Assembly: GCF_026966905.1 (NCBI RefSeq)
Contig: NZ_JAPUBN010000018.1
Coordinates: 203,218 to 267,217 of the forward strand
DNA length: 64,000 bases
Source of the DNA: Marinomonas phaeophyticola
GTDB taxonomy: Bacteria; Pseudomonadota; Gammaproteobacteria; Pseudomonadales; Marinomonadaceae
Direction: 5' to 3'
Shown: in pieces, positions 28,094 to 37,645 of the stretch
Numbering within the stretch: position 1 is the stretch's first letter
Layout: every line of letters starts with the position of its first letter
The notes under the pieces: model-generated
Told to the model about the DNA's origin: nothing
The model's input: the letters and a program-made list of their open reading frames with translations, nothing else
Databases searched by the model: none
Program-made: the position numbers and the translations under genes

Positions 28094-28954
28094 CTAAAGG
28101 CTTTGAAATAAAGCGTCGATGAATTTTTCTTTTACTTCATCCTGATCTATCAAGCCAAGTGTGACGGTTAAGAAGGTAGAATCATGCTTTTTTTCTGTGG
28201 TCGCGACACTTTGCACATAATAATTTAATCTATTCACAGAGCCCAAATACTCTAAGTCCAGAACCGACTGACCTAATACTGAAGGAATGATGTCATCGCT
28301 CTTAATGAGTAAGGTCGCCTCTTTTTTAGCAAACTGAATGACCATACAACGAAACTGCTTTTCTTCAAAGCGTACCATTGTTGGTATTTTTACGTCCTTC
28401 ACGTTAGCAGGCTTTGCCTTAGGGGCAGGTTTTCCTTGTGAACCAAGTAAAACGTCTAGAGAACCAGCGGTGTGGCTAGTCATGCCCTTCTTTGATTTAC
28501 CCGCCATTGCGGCCAATGCATCTGTGGCCGCAGGGTTCCGGCTTGGCTGGGACGTTAATTCAGCAACTAAATCATGCTTTTTGGCCGCTGACATAACCTT
28601 GTTAATTAATTGCTCGCTGGAAAAAGGTTTTCCTAAATAGTCCGTAACTCCAGATTTTACCGCTTCAACAATATGATCTTTGTCACCTCGACTCGTGATC
28701 ATAATAAAAGGCAAGTCTGTTTTTTGGTAATTATCCTGTTCACGACACCACTGTAATAGTTCAACCCCGGTCATTTCGGGCATTTCCCAATCACAAAGCA
28801 CCATGTCAAAAGTCATTTTAGTTAACATTTGCTGGGCTTTACGACCGTTAATAGCCTCTTCAAGCTGAGCAGAAGGAAACTGTTTGCGTAATGTTCGGCG
28901 AATCAAATCCCTTGTGAAAGTGGCATCATCGACCACTAGAATTTTAATAGCCAT
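28094..28954 (-). CDS. CheY-like response regulator with a C-terminal domain of unknown type
   Basis: 286 residues. The N-terminal receiver (1-125) is complete: ILVVDDATFTRDL, phosphoacceptor in MVLCDWEMPEMTG, MITSRGDKD and YLGKPFSSE. A low-complexity linker (~135-185, rich in Ala, Lys and Pro) follows, then about 100 residues (VKIPTMVRFEEKQFRCMVIQ onward) that look like a small beta-barrel, perhaps distantly PilZ-like, but without the RxxxR and DxSxxG c-di-GMP motifs. No DNA-binding domain is visible, so output is probably by protein contact. It ends the leftward unit with cysZ (2 bases apart). The cognate kinase is not in view. Confidence 0.72.
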   Translation of the reverse strand: MAIKILVVDDATFTRDLIRRTLRKQFPSAQLEEAINGRKAQQMLTKMTFDMVLCDWEMPEMTGVELLQWCREQDNYQKTDLPFIMITSRGDKDHIVEAVKSGVTDYLGKPFSSEQLINKVMSAAKKHDLVAELTSQPSRNPAATDALAAMAGKSKKGMTSHTAGSLDVLLGSQGKPAPKAKPANVKDVKIPTMVRFEEKQFRCMVIQFAKKEATLLIKSDDIIPSVLGQSVLDLEYLGSVNRLNYYVQSVATTEKKHDSTFLTVTLGLIDQDEVKEKFIDALFQSL

Positions 28955-28956
28955 TA

Positions 28957-29727
28957 TTATCTTGCTCCCATTGCTGAATTGCCTGTTACATCGGTATCTG
29001 GTTTAAATGCATCTATCCAGATACAAGTAGCCGCTACAACCGCTAATGGCATAACAAATAGATTTACTAAAGGTATGGTTAATAACACCATAACAATAAA
29101 GCCAAATGACCAGCACAAAATGGGCTTACGCCTCAAACTCGCACGCATGTCTCGAAAGTTACGCTTATTATTATCAAATGAATAATCTAAATATTGAATC
29201 GACAACATCCATGCTGAAAATAATAACCATAAAATAGGCGCAATAACATTGACCACAGGAATAAACGAAATGATGAACAACAGGATAACACGCGGTAGAA
29301 AATACGCTAACTTTTGTAATTCTCTAAGGATACTGTGCCCAACAATTGACAAAATAAAAGCCAAAGAAATTTGTTCTTGGATAACGTTTCCAGTCAATTT
29401 TTCCTCTACTTTTTCTGCTAAAATCCCCATAAAAGGTGCCGCTAAAATATTCACACCAACAGAAAAACCATAGAACATCAATAACGCACTGACTAGACCA
29501 AATAAAGCATAAAATAACCAATCTAAGAAACTGAGCCAACCGGGAAGCCAAGACATCATACTGTCGGTCATTCCCGTCAAGAAACCAAATGCAAACATAT
29601 ACAGAATGGCCATTAAGGCAAAGTTAGCCAATAATGGAGCCAATACAAACAATCGTAAATCTGAAGAAAATAGCAAAGGAAGTGCTTTTAAAAAGGAGCC
29701 CACTGCTTTAAAAGGATGTAAAATCAC
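28957..29727 (-). CDS. cysZ: CysZ-like sulfate transporter (EI24 domain)
   Basis: A 256-residue inner-membrane protein of the CysZ/EI24 family, sulfate importers feeding cysteine synthesis. Hydrophobic segments lie around residues 20-55, 65-100, 125-165 and 205-245. Family features are GVNILAAPFMGILAEKVEEKL and ISFIPVVNVIAPILWLLFSAW, and QYLDYSFDNNKRNFRDMRASL, as in E. coli CysZ. It is first in a two-gene leftward unit with the CheY-like regulator, an association with no obvious metabolic logic. Confidence 0.88.
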   Translation of the reverse strand: MILHPFKAVGSFLKALPLLFSSDLRLFVLAPLLANFALMAILYMFAFGFLTGMTDSMMSWLPGWLSFLDWLFYALFGLVSALLMFYGFSVGVNILAAPFMGILAEKVEEKLTGNVIQEQISLAFILSIVGHSILRELQKLAYFLPRVILLFIISFIPVVNVIAPILWLLFSAWMLSIQYLDYSFDNNKRNFRDMRASLRRKPILCWSFGFIVMVLLTIPLVNLFVMPLAVVAATCIWIDAFKPDTDVTGNSAMGAR

Positions 29728-30048
29728 ATTAAATACCGCTTATAAATTATCCCGCTAACAGTATCACGACTAACGAATAACAACCAGTTTTCGCCCCCCT
29801 ATAGAACCCTACTTATTTTAGTAAAATCAACGCCTTTGCTAATAAAATCAAAAAATAATAAAAACTATTTTGTTTGTCTTTCTATTTTTATCTTCCATAA
29901 ACTCTATCAGCCCATACAGAATTTCGATTGTGTCTCTCGTTTATTTAACTGACTATCGAAAATGTAGGATTTAAAGCCATTGGTAATACGGTTTTCCTAA
30001 CGATTATAAAAACAGTCAAAATAAACGACAGAAGGAATCGATAACATC
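29728..30048. other. Intergenic region between cysZ and oppA
   Basis: 321 bases without a gene; AT-rich with T-runs near 29870-29890. It must contain divergent promoters for cysZ and oppA. I see no clear operator or sigma54 site. A ribosome binding site (AGAAGGAA) precedes the oppA ATG. Confidence 0.4.
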
Positions 30049-31659
30049 ATGAACAAAACACTTTTAGCCACAGCATTAATCACAGCATCACTGGGCGCAA
30101 TGCAAGTGCAAGCCGCCGATGTACCAGCCGGAGTAAAACTAGCGGACAAACAAGAGCTTGTTCGTGGCGGTGGGGCTGAACCAGCTACACTTGATCCACA
30201 AAAAGTTGAAGGTACTCCTGGGTCACACAGAACACGTGAATTATTTGAAGGCCTTTATAATCTCAATGGCAATGGCGATTTAATTCCTGGTGTTGCCGAA
30301 AGCTATACGGTAAATGCAGATAACACAGTATATACTTTCAAACTTCGTAATAATGCAAAATGGTCTAACGGTGACCCAGTAACGGCACACGATTTTGTTT
30401 ACAGTTTCACTCGTGCCGTCGACCCTGCAACCGCCTCCCCTTATGCTTGGTTTATTGAAATTCCTTCTATTGTCAACGCATCTAGTATCATTGCAGGCAA
30501 AACAGCCCCATCCGAACTCGGAGTTAAAGCATTAGACGACTATACATTTGAAGTCACGCTAGAGCGCCCCGTTCCTTACTTTGTAAAAATGACAGCCCAC
30601 CAAACCATGTTCCCAGCGCCTAAAAAAGTGATTGAGAAGTTTGGTTCCGATTGGATCAAGCCAGATAACATCGTATCCAATGGTGCCTACAAAATGGACG
30701 AGTGGGTAGTCAATGAGAAAATGGTATTCAGCCGTAATGATCACTATTGGAATAACGATAAAACCGTCATTGATAAGGTCACCTTCTTACCCATTGAATC
30801 ACCAACCGTTGAGCTAACGCGCTTCCAAGCAGGTGAAATGGATGTCAGTTACGAGCTACCAAATGACCATTTCAAGCAACTTAAACGTGATATTCCTGAT
30901 GAAGTTATCATCACGCCACAACTAGGTACCTACTACTATCAATTTAATACAACTAAAGCGCCTTACGATGACCCACGAGTTCGTAAAGCCTTATCTTATG
31001 CCATTGACCGAGATATCATCACAAAATTCGTAACCGGTACTGGTGAACTACCAGCCTATACATTCACTCCAGAAGTGGTCAACGGCTTCGATCCCGCCAC
31101 GCCAGAATTTGCCACTTGGACACAAAAAGAACGTAATGAAAAAGCACGCGCATTATTAGAAGATGCCGGTTTTACAAAAGACAGCCCGCTTGAATTTAAT
31201 CTTTTGTACAACACCAATGAAAACCACAAGAAAATTGCGATTGCTGTTGCATCCATGTGGAAGAAAACCTTGGGCGTAAAAGTAACCCTAGAAAACCAAG
31301 AGTGGAAAACCTATTTAGAAACCAAAAAAGCGCAAAATTTTGACGTTGCTCGTGCCGGTTGGATCGGTGACTACAATGAAGCCTCAACTATGTTGGATTT
31401 GTTAACCAGTACCCATGGTAACAATGACGGTAAATACAGCAACACTGAATACGACAAATTGTTGTCGGAAGCGAAAACCATGCAAAACCCTTCTGTAAAT
31501 TATAATAAAGCAGAAGAAATTGCGATCAACCAAGACATGGCTGTCGCGCCAATTTATCAGTATACGATCAAACGTTTAGTGAAATCTTATGTAGGTGGAT
31601 ACCAACCGAATCCTGAAGATTCAATTTATACCCGTGATATGTACATTATCGCTCACTAA
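30049..31659 (+). CDS. oppA: Oligopeptide ABC transporter, periplasmic binding protein
   Basis: A 536-residue SBP_bac_5 protein that captures oligopeptides. A Sec signal peptide (MNKTLLATALITASLGAMQVQA, cleaved before ADVP) leads into the typical ELVRGGGAEPATLDPQKVEG, LVPGVAESYTV-like stretch, KWSNGDPVTAHDFVYSFTRA and KALSYAIDRDII. The length matches OppA (~540). It is first of oppABCDF; a stable stem-loop between oppA and oppB probably raises oppA expression above the membrane parts, as usual for binding proteins. Confidence 0.94.
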   Translation: MNKTLLATALITASLGAMQVQAADVPAGVKLADKQELVRGGGAEPATLDPQKVEGTPGSHRTRELFEGLYNLNGNGDLIPGVAESYTVNADNTVYTFKLRNNAKWSNGDPVTAHDFVYSFTRAVDPATASPYAWFIEIPSIVNASSIIAGKTAPSELGVKALDDYTFEVTLERPVPYFVKMTAHQTMFPAPKKVIEKFGSDWIKPDNIVSNGAYKMDEWVVNEKMVFSRNDHYWNNDKTVIDKVTFLPIESPTVELTRFQAGEMDVSYELPNDHFKQLKRDIPDEVIITPQLGTYYYQFNTTKAPYDDPRVRKALSYAIDRDIITKFVTGTGELPAYTFTPEVVNGFDPATPEFATWTQKERNEKARALLEDAGFTKDSPLEFNLLYNTNENHKKIAIAVASMWKKTLGVKVTLENQEWKTYLETKKAQNFDVARAGWIGDYNEASTMLDLLTSTHGNNDGKYSNTEYDKLLSEAKTMQNPSVNYNKAEEIAINQDMAVAPIYQYTIKRLVKSYVGGYQPNPEDSIYTRDMYIIAH

Positions 31660-31678
31660 GGTGTAACCGATCTCCATT

Positions 31679-31701
31679 AGCCCAGTACACAGTGCTGGGC
31701 T
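31679..31701 (+). terminator. Stem-loop (attenuator or processing hairpin) between oppA and oppB
   Basis: AGCCCAGTAC at 31679-31688 and GTGCTGGGCT at 31692-31701 form a 10-bp stem with one G.U pair and a three-base loop, 19 bases after the oppA stop. No T-run follows directly. Such stems give partial termination or protect the oppA mRNA. Confidence 0.6.
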
Positions 31702-31775
31702 TACTCCTAACCTATTTTTCCTAGTATTAGCGTACGCCATATCCAGCGATTAACGCCTAATCAGGTAATGATTTT

Positions 31776-32696
31776 ATGTTCACATTTATATTTAAACGCA
31801 CCCTGGAAGCCATTCCAACGCTCTTGGTTTTAATAACCATTTCTTTCTTTTTAATGCATTCCGCTCCAGGAAGTCCTTTTTCTTCAGAGCGTAGCTTACC
31901 ACCTGAAGTGCTAGCCAACATCAACGCAAAGTATCATTTAGATGAGCCTATTTTATCGCAATACTTTTATTATCTTGGTGGCTTATTACAAGGTGATTTA
32001 GGCCCTTCGTTTCGCTACAAAGACTTCTCTATTAATGAGTTGGTCGCACAAAGCTTTCCCGTTTCCGCTGAAATTGGTTTATGGTCATTTTTCGTTGCCA
32101 TAGTAATCGGGGTCAGCTGCGGTGTGTTCGCCGCCTTAAGACAAAATTCCTGGCTAGACTACGCCGTAATGTCCTTTGCTAACCTTGGTATCGTGTTACC
32201 TAATTTTGTATTAGCGCCATTGTGTATTTTATTTTTCTCTATTTATTTGCAATGGCTTCCTGCAGGCGGCTGGAATGGTGGAGCTTGGCCCTATTTAGTC
32301 ATGCCGGTTATCGCCATGTCCACCAGCTATATTGCTCAAATTGCCCGGATAACTCGCGGCAGTATGATAGAAACCATGCATTCCAATTTTATCCGTACAG
32401 CAAGAGCGAAGGGATTGCCAAAATATCGAATCATTATCGAACATGCGATGAGACCCGCTATGCTGCCAGTTGTATCCTATTTGGGCCCTGCTTTTGTGGG
32501 TATTGTTACCGGTTCGGTTATTGTTGATGTGTACTTTGGTACAGGTGGTATTGGGCAACACTTTATTAATGGGGCCTTGAACCGTGATTATTCAATGGTA
32601 ATGGGTGTCACCATTCTTATCGGCACATTAACCATCCTATTTAATGCGGTCGTCGATATTTTGTACGCCGTCATTGACCCTAAAATCCGCTACTAA
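31776..32696 (+). CDS. oppB: Oligopeptide ABC transporter permease OppB
   Basis: A 306-residue inner-membrane permease with six predicted membrane segments. It shows the family N-terminus FIFKRTLEAIPTLLVLITISF with PGSPF, and the coupling loop with FIRTARAKGLPKYRIIIEHAM. The final DPKIRY is also typical of OppB/DppB. It pairs with OppC, encoded 8 bases downstream, to form the peptide channel. Confidence 0.94.
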   Translation: MFTFIFKRTLEAIPTLLVLITISFFLMHSAPGSPFSSERSLPPEVLANINAKYHLDEPILSQYFYYLGGLLQGDLGPSFRYKDFSINELVAQSFPVSAEIGLWSFFVAIVIGVSCGVFAALRQNSWLDYAVMSFANLGIVLPNFVLAPLCILFFSIYLQWLPAGGWNGGAWPYLVMPVIAMSTSYIAQIARITRGSMIETMHSNFIRTARAKGLPKYRIIIEHAMRPAMLPVVSYLGPAFVGIVTGSVIVDVYFGTGGIGQHFINGALNRDYSMVMGVTILIGTLTILFNAVVDILYAVIDPKIRY

Positions 32697-32704
32697 AGGC
32701 CTTT

Positions 32705-33631
32705 ATGATGCTAACTCCCGATAAAACACAGGCCGTTGAACAGTTTGCTGAGCGCACTGTTGAAATTGAAGGCCGTAGTCTATGGCAAGATGCTCGTCAA
32801 CGATTTCTATCCAATCGAGCGGCTGTTATCAGTTTGATTATTTTATGTTGTATTGCCGCCTTTTCAATTTTAGGCCCATTATTTAGCCAATGGCATTACG
32901 AGGATATCGACTGGGAGGCTCTTTCTGACATCTCAGTATTAGGCCGTCCCGCCATTGAATCTGGCCATTATTTTGGAACAGATACCTTAGGACGAGATAT
33001 CTTTGTAAGAACCATGCAAGGAGGTCAAATCTCCTTATTAGTGGGTGTTCTAGGCAGTTTTGTAGCCATTGTAATAGGCACACTTTATGGTGCGACCTCT
33101 GGCTATTTAGGAGGTAAAGTGGACAGCGTCATGATGCGCTTCTTAGAGATACTCAACTCCTTCCCATTTATGTTTTTTGTGATCATTTTAATGACCATTT
33201 TTGGACGCCATATTTTCCTCATATTTGTGGCTATCGGTGCTATATCTTGGCTCGACATGGCACGTATTGTTCGCGGACAAACCTTAAGCTTGAAAAACAA
33301 GGAATATATAGAAGCCGCTCACGCTTGCGGTGTCTCTACCTTCAATATCATTCTGCGTCATATTATTCCGAACCTATTAGGCATAGTTGTCGTCTATGCC
33401 ACGCTCTTAGTGCCCAATATGATTTTACTTGAATCTTTTATCAGTTTTCTTGGATTAGGGGTGCAAGAACCAATGACAAGCTGGGGAGTGTTAATATCAG
33501 AAGGCGCAAACGCGATGGAACTGGCCGTATGGCAGCTGGCATGGCCTTTATCCTTTCTCGTGCTAACCCTCTTTTGTTTTAACTTTCTTGGCGACGGTTT
33601 ACGCGACGCTCTTGACCCTAAAGACCGCTAG
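32705..33631 (+). CDS. oppC: Oligopeptide ABC transporter permease OppC
   Basis: A 308-residue permease. An N-terminal cytoplasmic stretch with SLWQDARQRFLSNRAAVISL precedes the first membrane helix, then HYFGTDTLGRDIFVRTMQGG, a hallmark of OppC/DppC, and the EAA-type loop YIEAAHACGVSTFNIILRHI. It ends in LRDALDPKDR as in E. coli OppC. Start ATG 32705 follows the oppB stop closely; a second ATG three bases on is an equal alternative. Confidence 0.94.
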   Translation: MMLTPDKTQAVEQFAERTVEIEGRSLWQDARQRFLSNRAAVISLIILCCIAAFSILGPLFSQWHYEDIDWEALSDISVLGRPAIESGHYFGTDTLGRDIFVRTMQGGQISLLVGVLGSFVAIVIGTLYGATSGYLGGKVDSVMMRFLEILNSFPFMFFVIILMTIFGRHIFLIFVAIGAISWLDMARIVRGQTLSLKNKEYIEAAHACGVSTFNIILRHIIPNLLGIVVVYATLLVPNMILLESFISFLGLGVQEPMTSWGVLISEGANAMELAVWQLAWPLSFLVLTLFCFNFLGDGLRDALDPKDR

Positions 33632-33640
33632 GAGATATTT

Positions 33641-34630
33641 ATGTCAACCTTAAGCCAAACACCTTTGCTAGAAGTAAAAGACCTACGCGTCAACTTTAGA
33701 ACCCCTGATGGTTTTGTTACTGCCGTCAATGACCTCAACTTCACCCTAGCTCAAGGAGAAACCTTAGGCATAGTAGGAGAATCTGGTTCAGGAAAAAGTC
33801 AAACGGCCTTTGCTCTTATGGGACTACTTGCCAACAATGGCGTGATTGAAGGACGAGCAGAATTCGAAGGTGAAAATATTCTCACCTTTTCAGAGGCACA
33901 ACTTAACCGCGTTCGTTCTGAAAAAATTTCCATGATATTCCAAGACCCGATGACCTCATTAAACCCTTACATGAAAGTCGGTAAGCAATTAATGGAAGTA
34001 CTCAGGCTTCACAAAGGCTTATCTAAAAAAGATGCTTTTGAAGCTTCTGTGAAAATGCTGGATGCGGTCAAAATGCCAGAAGCGCGAAAACGCATGAATA
34101 TGTACCCTCATGAGTTCTCTGGTGGAATGCGTCAGAGAGTGATGATCGCCATGTCCTTACTCTGTCAGCCAAAACTCCTCATTGCCGATGAGCCAACAAC
34201 CGCTCTCGATGTGACGGTACAGGCGCAAATATTAACGCTTTTAAACGAATTAAAGAGCGACTTTAATACGTCTATTATTATGATCACCCACGACCTCGGT
34301 GTCGTTGCCGGTTTATGTGATAAAGTGCTCGTAATGTATGCTGGTAGAACCATGGAATATGGGTCAACTAATGATGTATTTTATCGTCCTACCCATCCCT
34401 ATACACAAGGTCTATTAAGTGCGATTCCTCGTCTAGACGGAGAAGACGAGATATTATCCACTATTCCTGGAAACCCACCAAATTTGCTTCATCTTCCTCC
34501 AGGTTGTCCTTTCCAAGATCGCTGTATCCATGCATCCGATCACTGCTTTGAAGAAGCTCCAGTATTAACGGAATTTGACAACCATTGTCAACGGGCATGT
34601 CATAAATCGGTTAAGGAGCTCGTAGCCTAA
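33641..34630 (+). CDS. oppD: Oligopeptide ABC transporter ATP-binding protein OppD
   Basis: A 329-residue ATPase: Walker [14 protein letters not shown]-loop [14 protein letters not shown], signature [13 protein letters not shown], Walker [14 protein letters not shown] and the H-loop [10 protein letters not shown]. The C-terminal oligopeptide-type extension has the Cys-rich motif [14 protein letters not shown], which in some members binds an Fe-S cluster. Its last base overlaps the oppF ATG, giving translational coupling. Confidence 0.94.
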   Translation: MSTLSQTPLLEVKDLRVNFRTPDGFVTAVNDLNFTLAQGETLGIVGESGSGKSQTAFALMGLLANNGVIEGRAEFEGENILTFSEAQLNRVRSEKISMIFQDPMTSLNPYMKVGKQLMEVLRLHKGLSKKDAFEASVKMLDAVKMPEARKRMNMYPHEFSGGMRQRVMIAMSLLCQPKLLIADEPTTALDVTVQAQILTLLNELKSDFNTSIIMITHDLGVVAGLCDKVLVMYAGRTMEYGSTNDVFYRPTHPYTQGLLSAIPRLDGEDEILSTIPGNPPNLLHLPPGCPFQDRCIHASDHCFEEAPVLTEFDNHCQRACHKSVKELVA

Positions 34631-35625
34631 TGAATAACGTCATTATGGAAGTCAATAATTTAAAAGTTCATTTCAACATTAAAAGTGAGAATGCCTGGCC
34701 GTGGGAAAAAGGCCGCCCTCTTAAGGCCGTCGATGGTGTCAGTTTAAAAATTTACGCTGGAGAAACCCTTGGTGTTGTCGGAGAATCTGGTTGTGGCAAA
34801 TCTACTTTTGCTCGCGCTCTCCTAAGGTTATTGCCTATCACTGAAGGTAATGTTGTATGGCTAGGTCAAGACCTCGTCTCTTTGAGCAAAGACCAAATGC
34901 GGGATAAGCGCCAAGAACTGCAGATGATTTTCCAAGACCCTTTAGCCTCTCTCAACCCAAGAATGACGGTTGGTAATATTATTGCAGAGCCTTTACGTAC
35001 CTTTAAGCCAGATTTATCCGACGAACAAGTCAAAGCAAAGGTTCGTGGTATTATGGATAGAGTTGGCCTATTGCCCAATGTGATTAACCGTTATCCTCAT
35101 GAGTTTTCTGGTGGTCAATGCCAGCGTATTGGTATTGCTAGAGCGCTTATTCTTGAACCTAAATTAGTCGTTTGTGACGAGCCTGTTTCCGCATTGGATG
35201 TTTCTATTCAAGCTCAAGTTGTCAACCTGCTCAAAGAGTTACAAAAAGAGATGGGATTGGCTCTCGTCTTTATTGCCCATGATTTAAGCATTGTGAAACA
35301 TATATCAGATCGCGTATTAGTCATGTATCTGGGGAATGCGGTTGAGCTAGCAGATAAACGCTCTTTATATGATTCACCTCAACATCCTTATACGAAAGCA
35401 CTGTTATCGGCCGTCCCCGTCCCTGATCCTGAAGTTGAAAGAAATAAAACAATTCAACTCTTGGCAGGAGATTTACCCTCTCCAATCAACCCGCCTTCAG
35501 GATGCGTGTTTAGGACCCGTTGCCCACATGCTATCGAAAGCTGTGCGTCAACTCGACCAAGACTGCAAACGGTGTCCCAAACACATGAAGCTTCTTGTTT
35601 ACGTTTAGGAGAGTTTACTGACTAG
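34630..35625 (+). CDS. oppF: Oligopeptide ABC transporter ATP-binding protein OppF
   Basis: A 331-residue ATPase partner of OppD: Walker A GESGCGKSTFAR, Q-loop FQDPLASLNPRM, signature FSGGQCQRIGIARAL, Walker B LVVCDEPVSALDV, H-loop IAHDLSIVKH, and the C-terminal cysteine motif CVFRTRCPHAIESC. The insertion AWPWEKGRPLKAVDGVS near the N-terminus is typical of OppF. It is the last gene of oppABCDF, followed by the terminator at 35684-35710. Confidence 0.94.
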   Translation: MNNVIMEVNNLKVHFNIKSENAWPWEKGRPLKAVDGVSLKIYAGETLGVVGESGCGKSTFARALLRLLPITEGNVVWLGQDLVSLSKDQMRDKRQELQMIFQDPLASLNPRMTVGNIIAEPLRTFKPDLSDEQVKAKVRGIMDRVGLLPNVINRYPHEFSGGQCQRIGIARALILEPKLVVCDEPVSALDVSIQAQVVNLLKELQKEMGLALVFIAHDLSIVKHISDRVLVMYLGNAVELADKRSLYDSPQHPYTKALLSAVPVPDPEVERNKTIQLLAGDLPSPINPPSGCVFRTRCPHAIESCASTRPRLQTVSQTHEASCLRLGEFTD

Positions 35626-35683
35626 CTCTTTCGTCCAAATTATTGAAGCTGTCTCTTTGCTATAAAAGAGAACCCTCCTATTT

Positions 35684-35710
35684 GCGCTGTTCTTAGAATG
35701 GCGCTTTTTT
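35684..35710 (+). terminator. Intrinsic terminator of oppABCDF
   Basis: GCGCTGTTCT and AGAATGGCGC form a stem (two G.U pairs, small loop) followed directly by six T residues at 35705-35710. It lies 58 bases after the oppF stop. Confidence 0.85.
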
Positions 35711-35823
35711 ATTTGCCCTTTTTATATTAAGTTAGCCTTTACCTGAGATTCGATCTAATTCAGTATTAAGCCCTTAATGTACAGCCCCATGAAAGTACCA
35801 AATAAAAGGACTTAATTAGACAC

Positions 35824-37617
35824 ATGAATTTAAGCCACAAAAAGGCCAATATAAAAAGTTGGCTTGCTAGCATTTTCTCTATCATCCTCGTTTTTATGAC
35901 ATTAGTGGTCTTCATCACCATCAATGTAGCCAGCTCTACTCAAAAGAATCACTATGAAGAAACATTTGATCAGGTCTTATGGAAAGCGCAACAACTGCAA
36001 GTGCAATATTATCGATTTTTTAACTTCATCACCCTATTAACCCAAGCGGACCTTCCTCTAGACGGTAATTTACAGACGGAATACGCTTACTTGGTTAATC
36101 GTATTGATATATTGAGAAATGGCGAAATTAATAAAATTGTCCGCTTTTTTGGAGAAGGTAACCCCATTAAGTTGATATTTTTTATTCATGGGGAGCTCAA
36201 CTTATTATCAATAGACATTGATGAGTTAGAAAAGAGTACAACGCTTGAGAAACAAGCGTTATTAGAAAATTTACAACGCATAGAAATTAAAATAAATGAA
36301 CTTGTACATTTAATCAATCGAAATGCCATTCGCTATGCATCAGAACAACGCCGAGATTTGGATGAAAATTTAAACACCATTACATGGTTAGTGTGGTTCT
36401 TACTTTTTGTTTTATCTTTCTTTATCATTCTTTCAGCAAGCTCTTTATACAAGAACACTGACAATCTAAAACGCATCGCTGAACTGTCTAACAAACTGAC
36501 GTCCATCACCATGAATAGAATGCGTTTTCTATCTGTACTCGATCATGAATTAAGAACACCTGTGAACAGTATCTTGAGTATCGCCAATATCCTAAATAAA
36601 TCAATCCGAAACGAACAAAAAGAAATGCTATTAACCGTGAAGAACTCTGGTGAAACGGTGCTTAATAATCTGAAAGCCTTCTCAGATTTATCAAAGTTAG
36701 AAGCCAACCGCTTGGAGTTGGATTTCTCATATGGGAATTTGCATCAACAATTCGAAGACGTTTGTCAGAAAATAAGTAACAGTTCTCGTTACCCACACAG
36801 TAACTTGTATAGCTTTATAGACCTAAATCTCCCTAGCCATACTTATAGTGATTTCACCCGTTTAACACAGATTTTTTCAGCCTTGTTAGAAAATGCATTC
36901 ATTCATTCTACTGGTCATAATATTAGTATTGTCATTCGAGAGTCGCCTATCAGAGCAACGAGTTGGCGTCCTGATTTCACAAAAAATCTGGATGTTATTA
37001 TGGTACAAGTTTCTGTAAGAGCCGCAGGTGTCGCTCTCACCGAAGATCAACGAACAGCGATTGCATCCAGTTTCTATTATTTGGAGTCTGATGATGCTAA
37101 AAAATATATGGCGGGATTAAACCTCTCTATTTGTTACCAACTGGCGAAAGTCATTGGAGGCCAACTGCAGTTCTCAACTCAGCACGGCATGGGCGATGAA
37201 TTTTGGATGGATATTCCCATTTATTTTGATAAACACATAAATAAAATCAAAGAAGAGGTAGCCATTGAAAAATCGGTTGCTCTTCTAGAACATAAAACCG
37301 TACTCATCATTGAGGAAGAGCAGCCGGCACATATTATTAGTATGCAAGTAAGCTCATTGGGAATGGTACCCGCTCTTACCACAGAGAGACTGACCGGTCC
37401 TTTAACCATCCAAGTTGACATAGTCATAATCAGTGACGACTCCTACTTAGATGATTTATCCTATCTTCAATTAACCGAATTATTAAATAACCAGTGCTGT
37501 ATCCTATCATCAAATAAATGTAAAAAAGCCCAAACAGAAGACCTATCTCAGGCTTCGTTTGAATTCCCTCTGACTCAGCTTACACTCAGAAAGACCTTAA
37601 TGGATTATTATCAATAA
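35824..37617 (+). CDS. Membrane histidine kinase-like protein with degenerate ATPase and receiver domains
   Basis: 597 residues. A membrane helix at ~12-35, a helical periplasmic sensor to ~183 and a second helix at ~185-208 are followed by a HisKA motif with the phosphorylatable His (FLSVLDHELRTPVNS, H241). In the ATPase domain the N-box is present (LLENAFIHS, N357), but the G1 box that should read D-x-G-x-G is VRAAGVA (~398-404), without the Asp. The G2 loop is MAGLNLSICYQL instead of GTGLGL. The C-terminal ~110 residues resemble a receiver (TVLIIEEEQ at ~492) with poor agreement around the phosphoacceptor (DIVIISDD). It stands alone, with no response regulator beside it. It may be a pseudokinase or phosphatase-type regulator. 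Confidence 0.75.
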   Translation: MNLSHKKANIKSWLASIFSIILVFMTLVVFITINVASSTQKNHYEETFDQVLWKAQQLQVQYYRFFNFITLLTQADLPLDGNLQTEYAYLVNRIDILRNGEINKIVRFFGEGNPIKLIFFIHGELNLLSIDIDELEKSTTLEKQALLENLQRIEIKINELVHLINRNAIRYASEQRRDLDENLNTITWLVWFLLFVLSFFIILSASSLYKNTDNLKRIAELSNKLTSITMNRMRFLSVLDHELRTPVNSILSIANILNKSIRNEQKEMLLTVKNSGETVLNNLKAFSDLSKLEANRLELDFSYGNLHQQFEDVCQKISNSSRYPHSNLYSFIDLNLPSHTYSDFTRLTQIFSALLENAFIHSTGHNISIVIRESPIRATSWRPDFTKNLDVIMVQVSVRAAGVALTEDQRTAIASSFYYLESDDAKKYMAGLNLSICYQLAKVIGGQLQFSTQHGMGDEFWMDIPIYFDKHINKIKEEVAIEKSVALLEHKTVLIIEEEQPAHIISMQVSSLGMVPALTTERLTGPLTIQVDIVIISDDSYLDDLSYLQLTELLNNQCCILSSNKCKKAQTEDLSQASFEFPLTQLTLRKTLMDYYQ

Positions 37618-37645
37618 GGCCGTTACACCGTTTATAAATTGCCTA

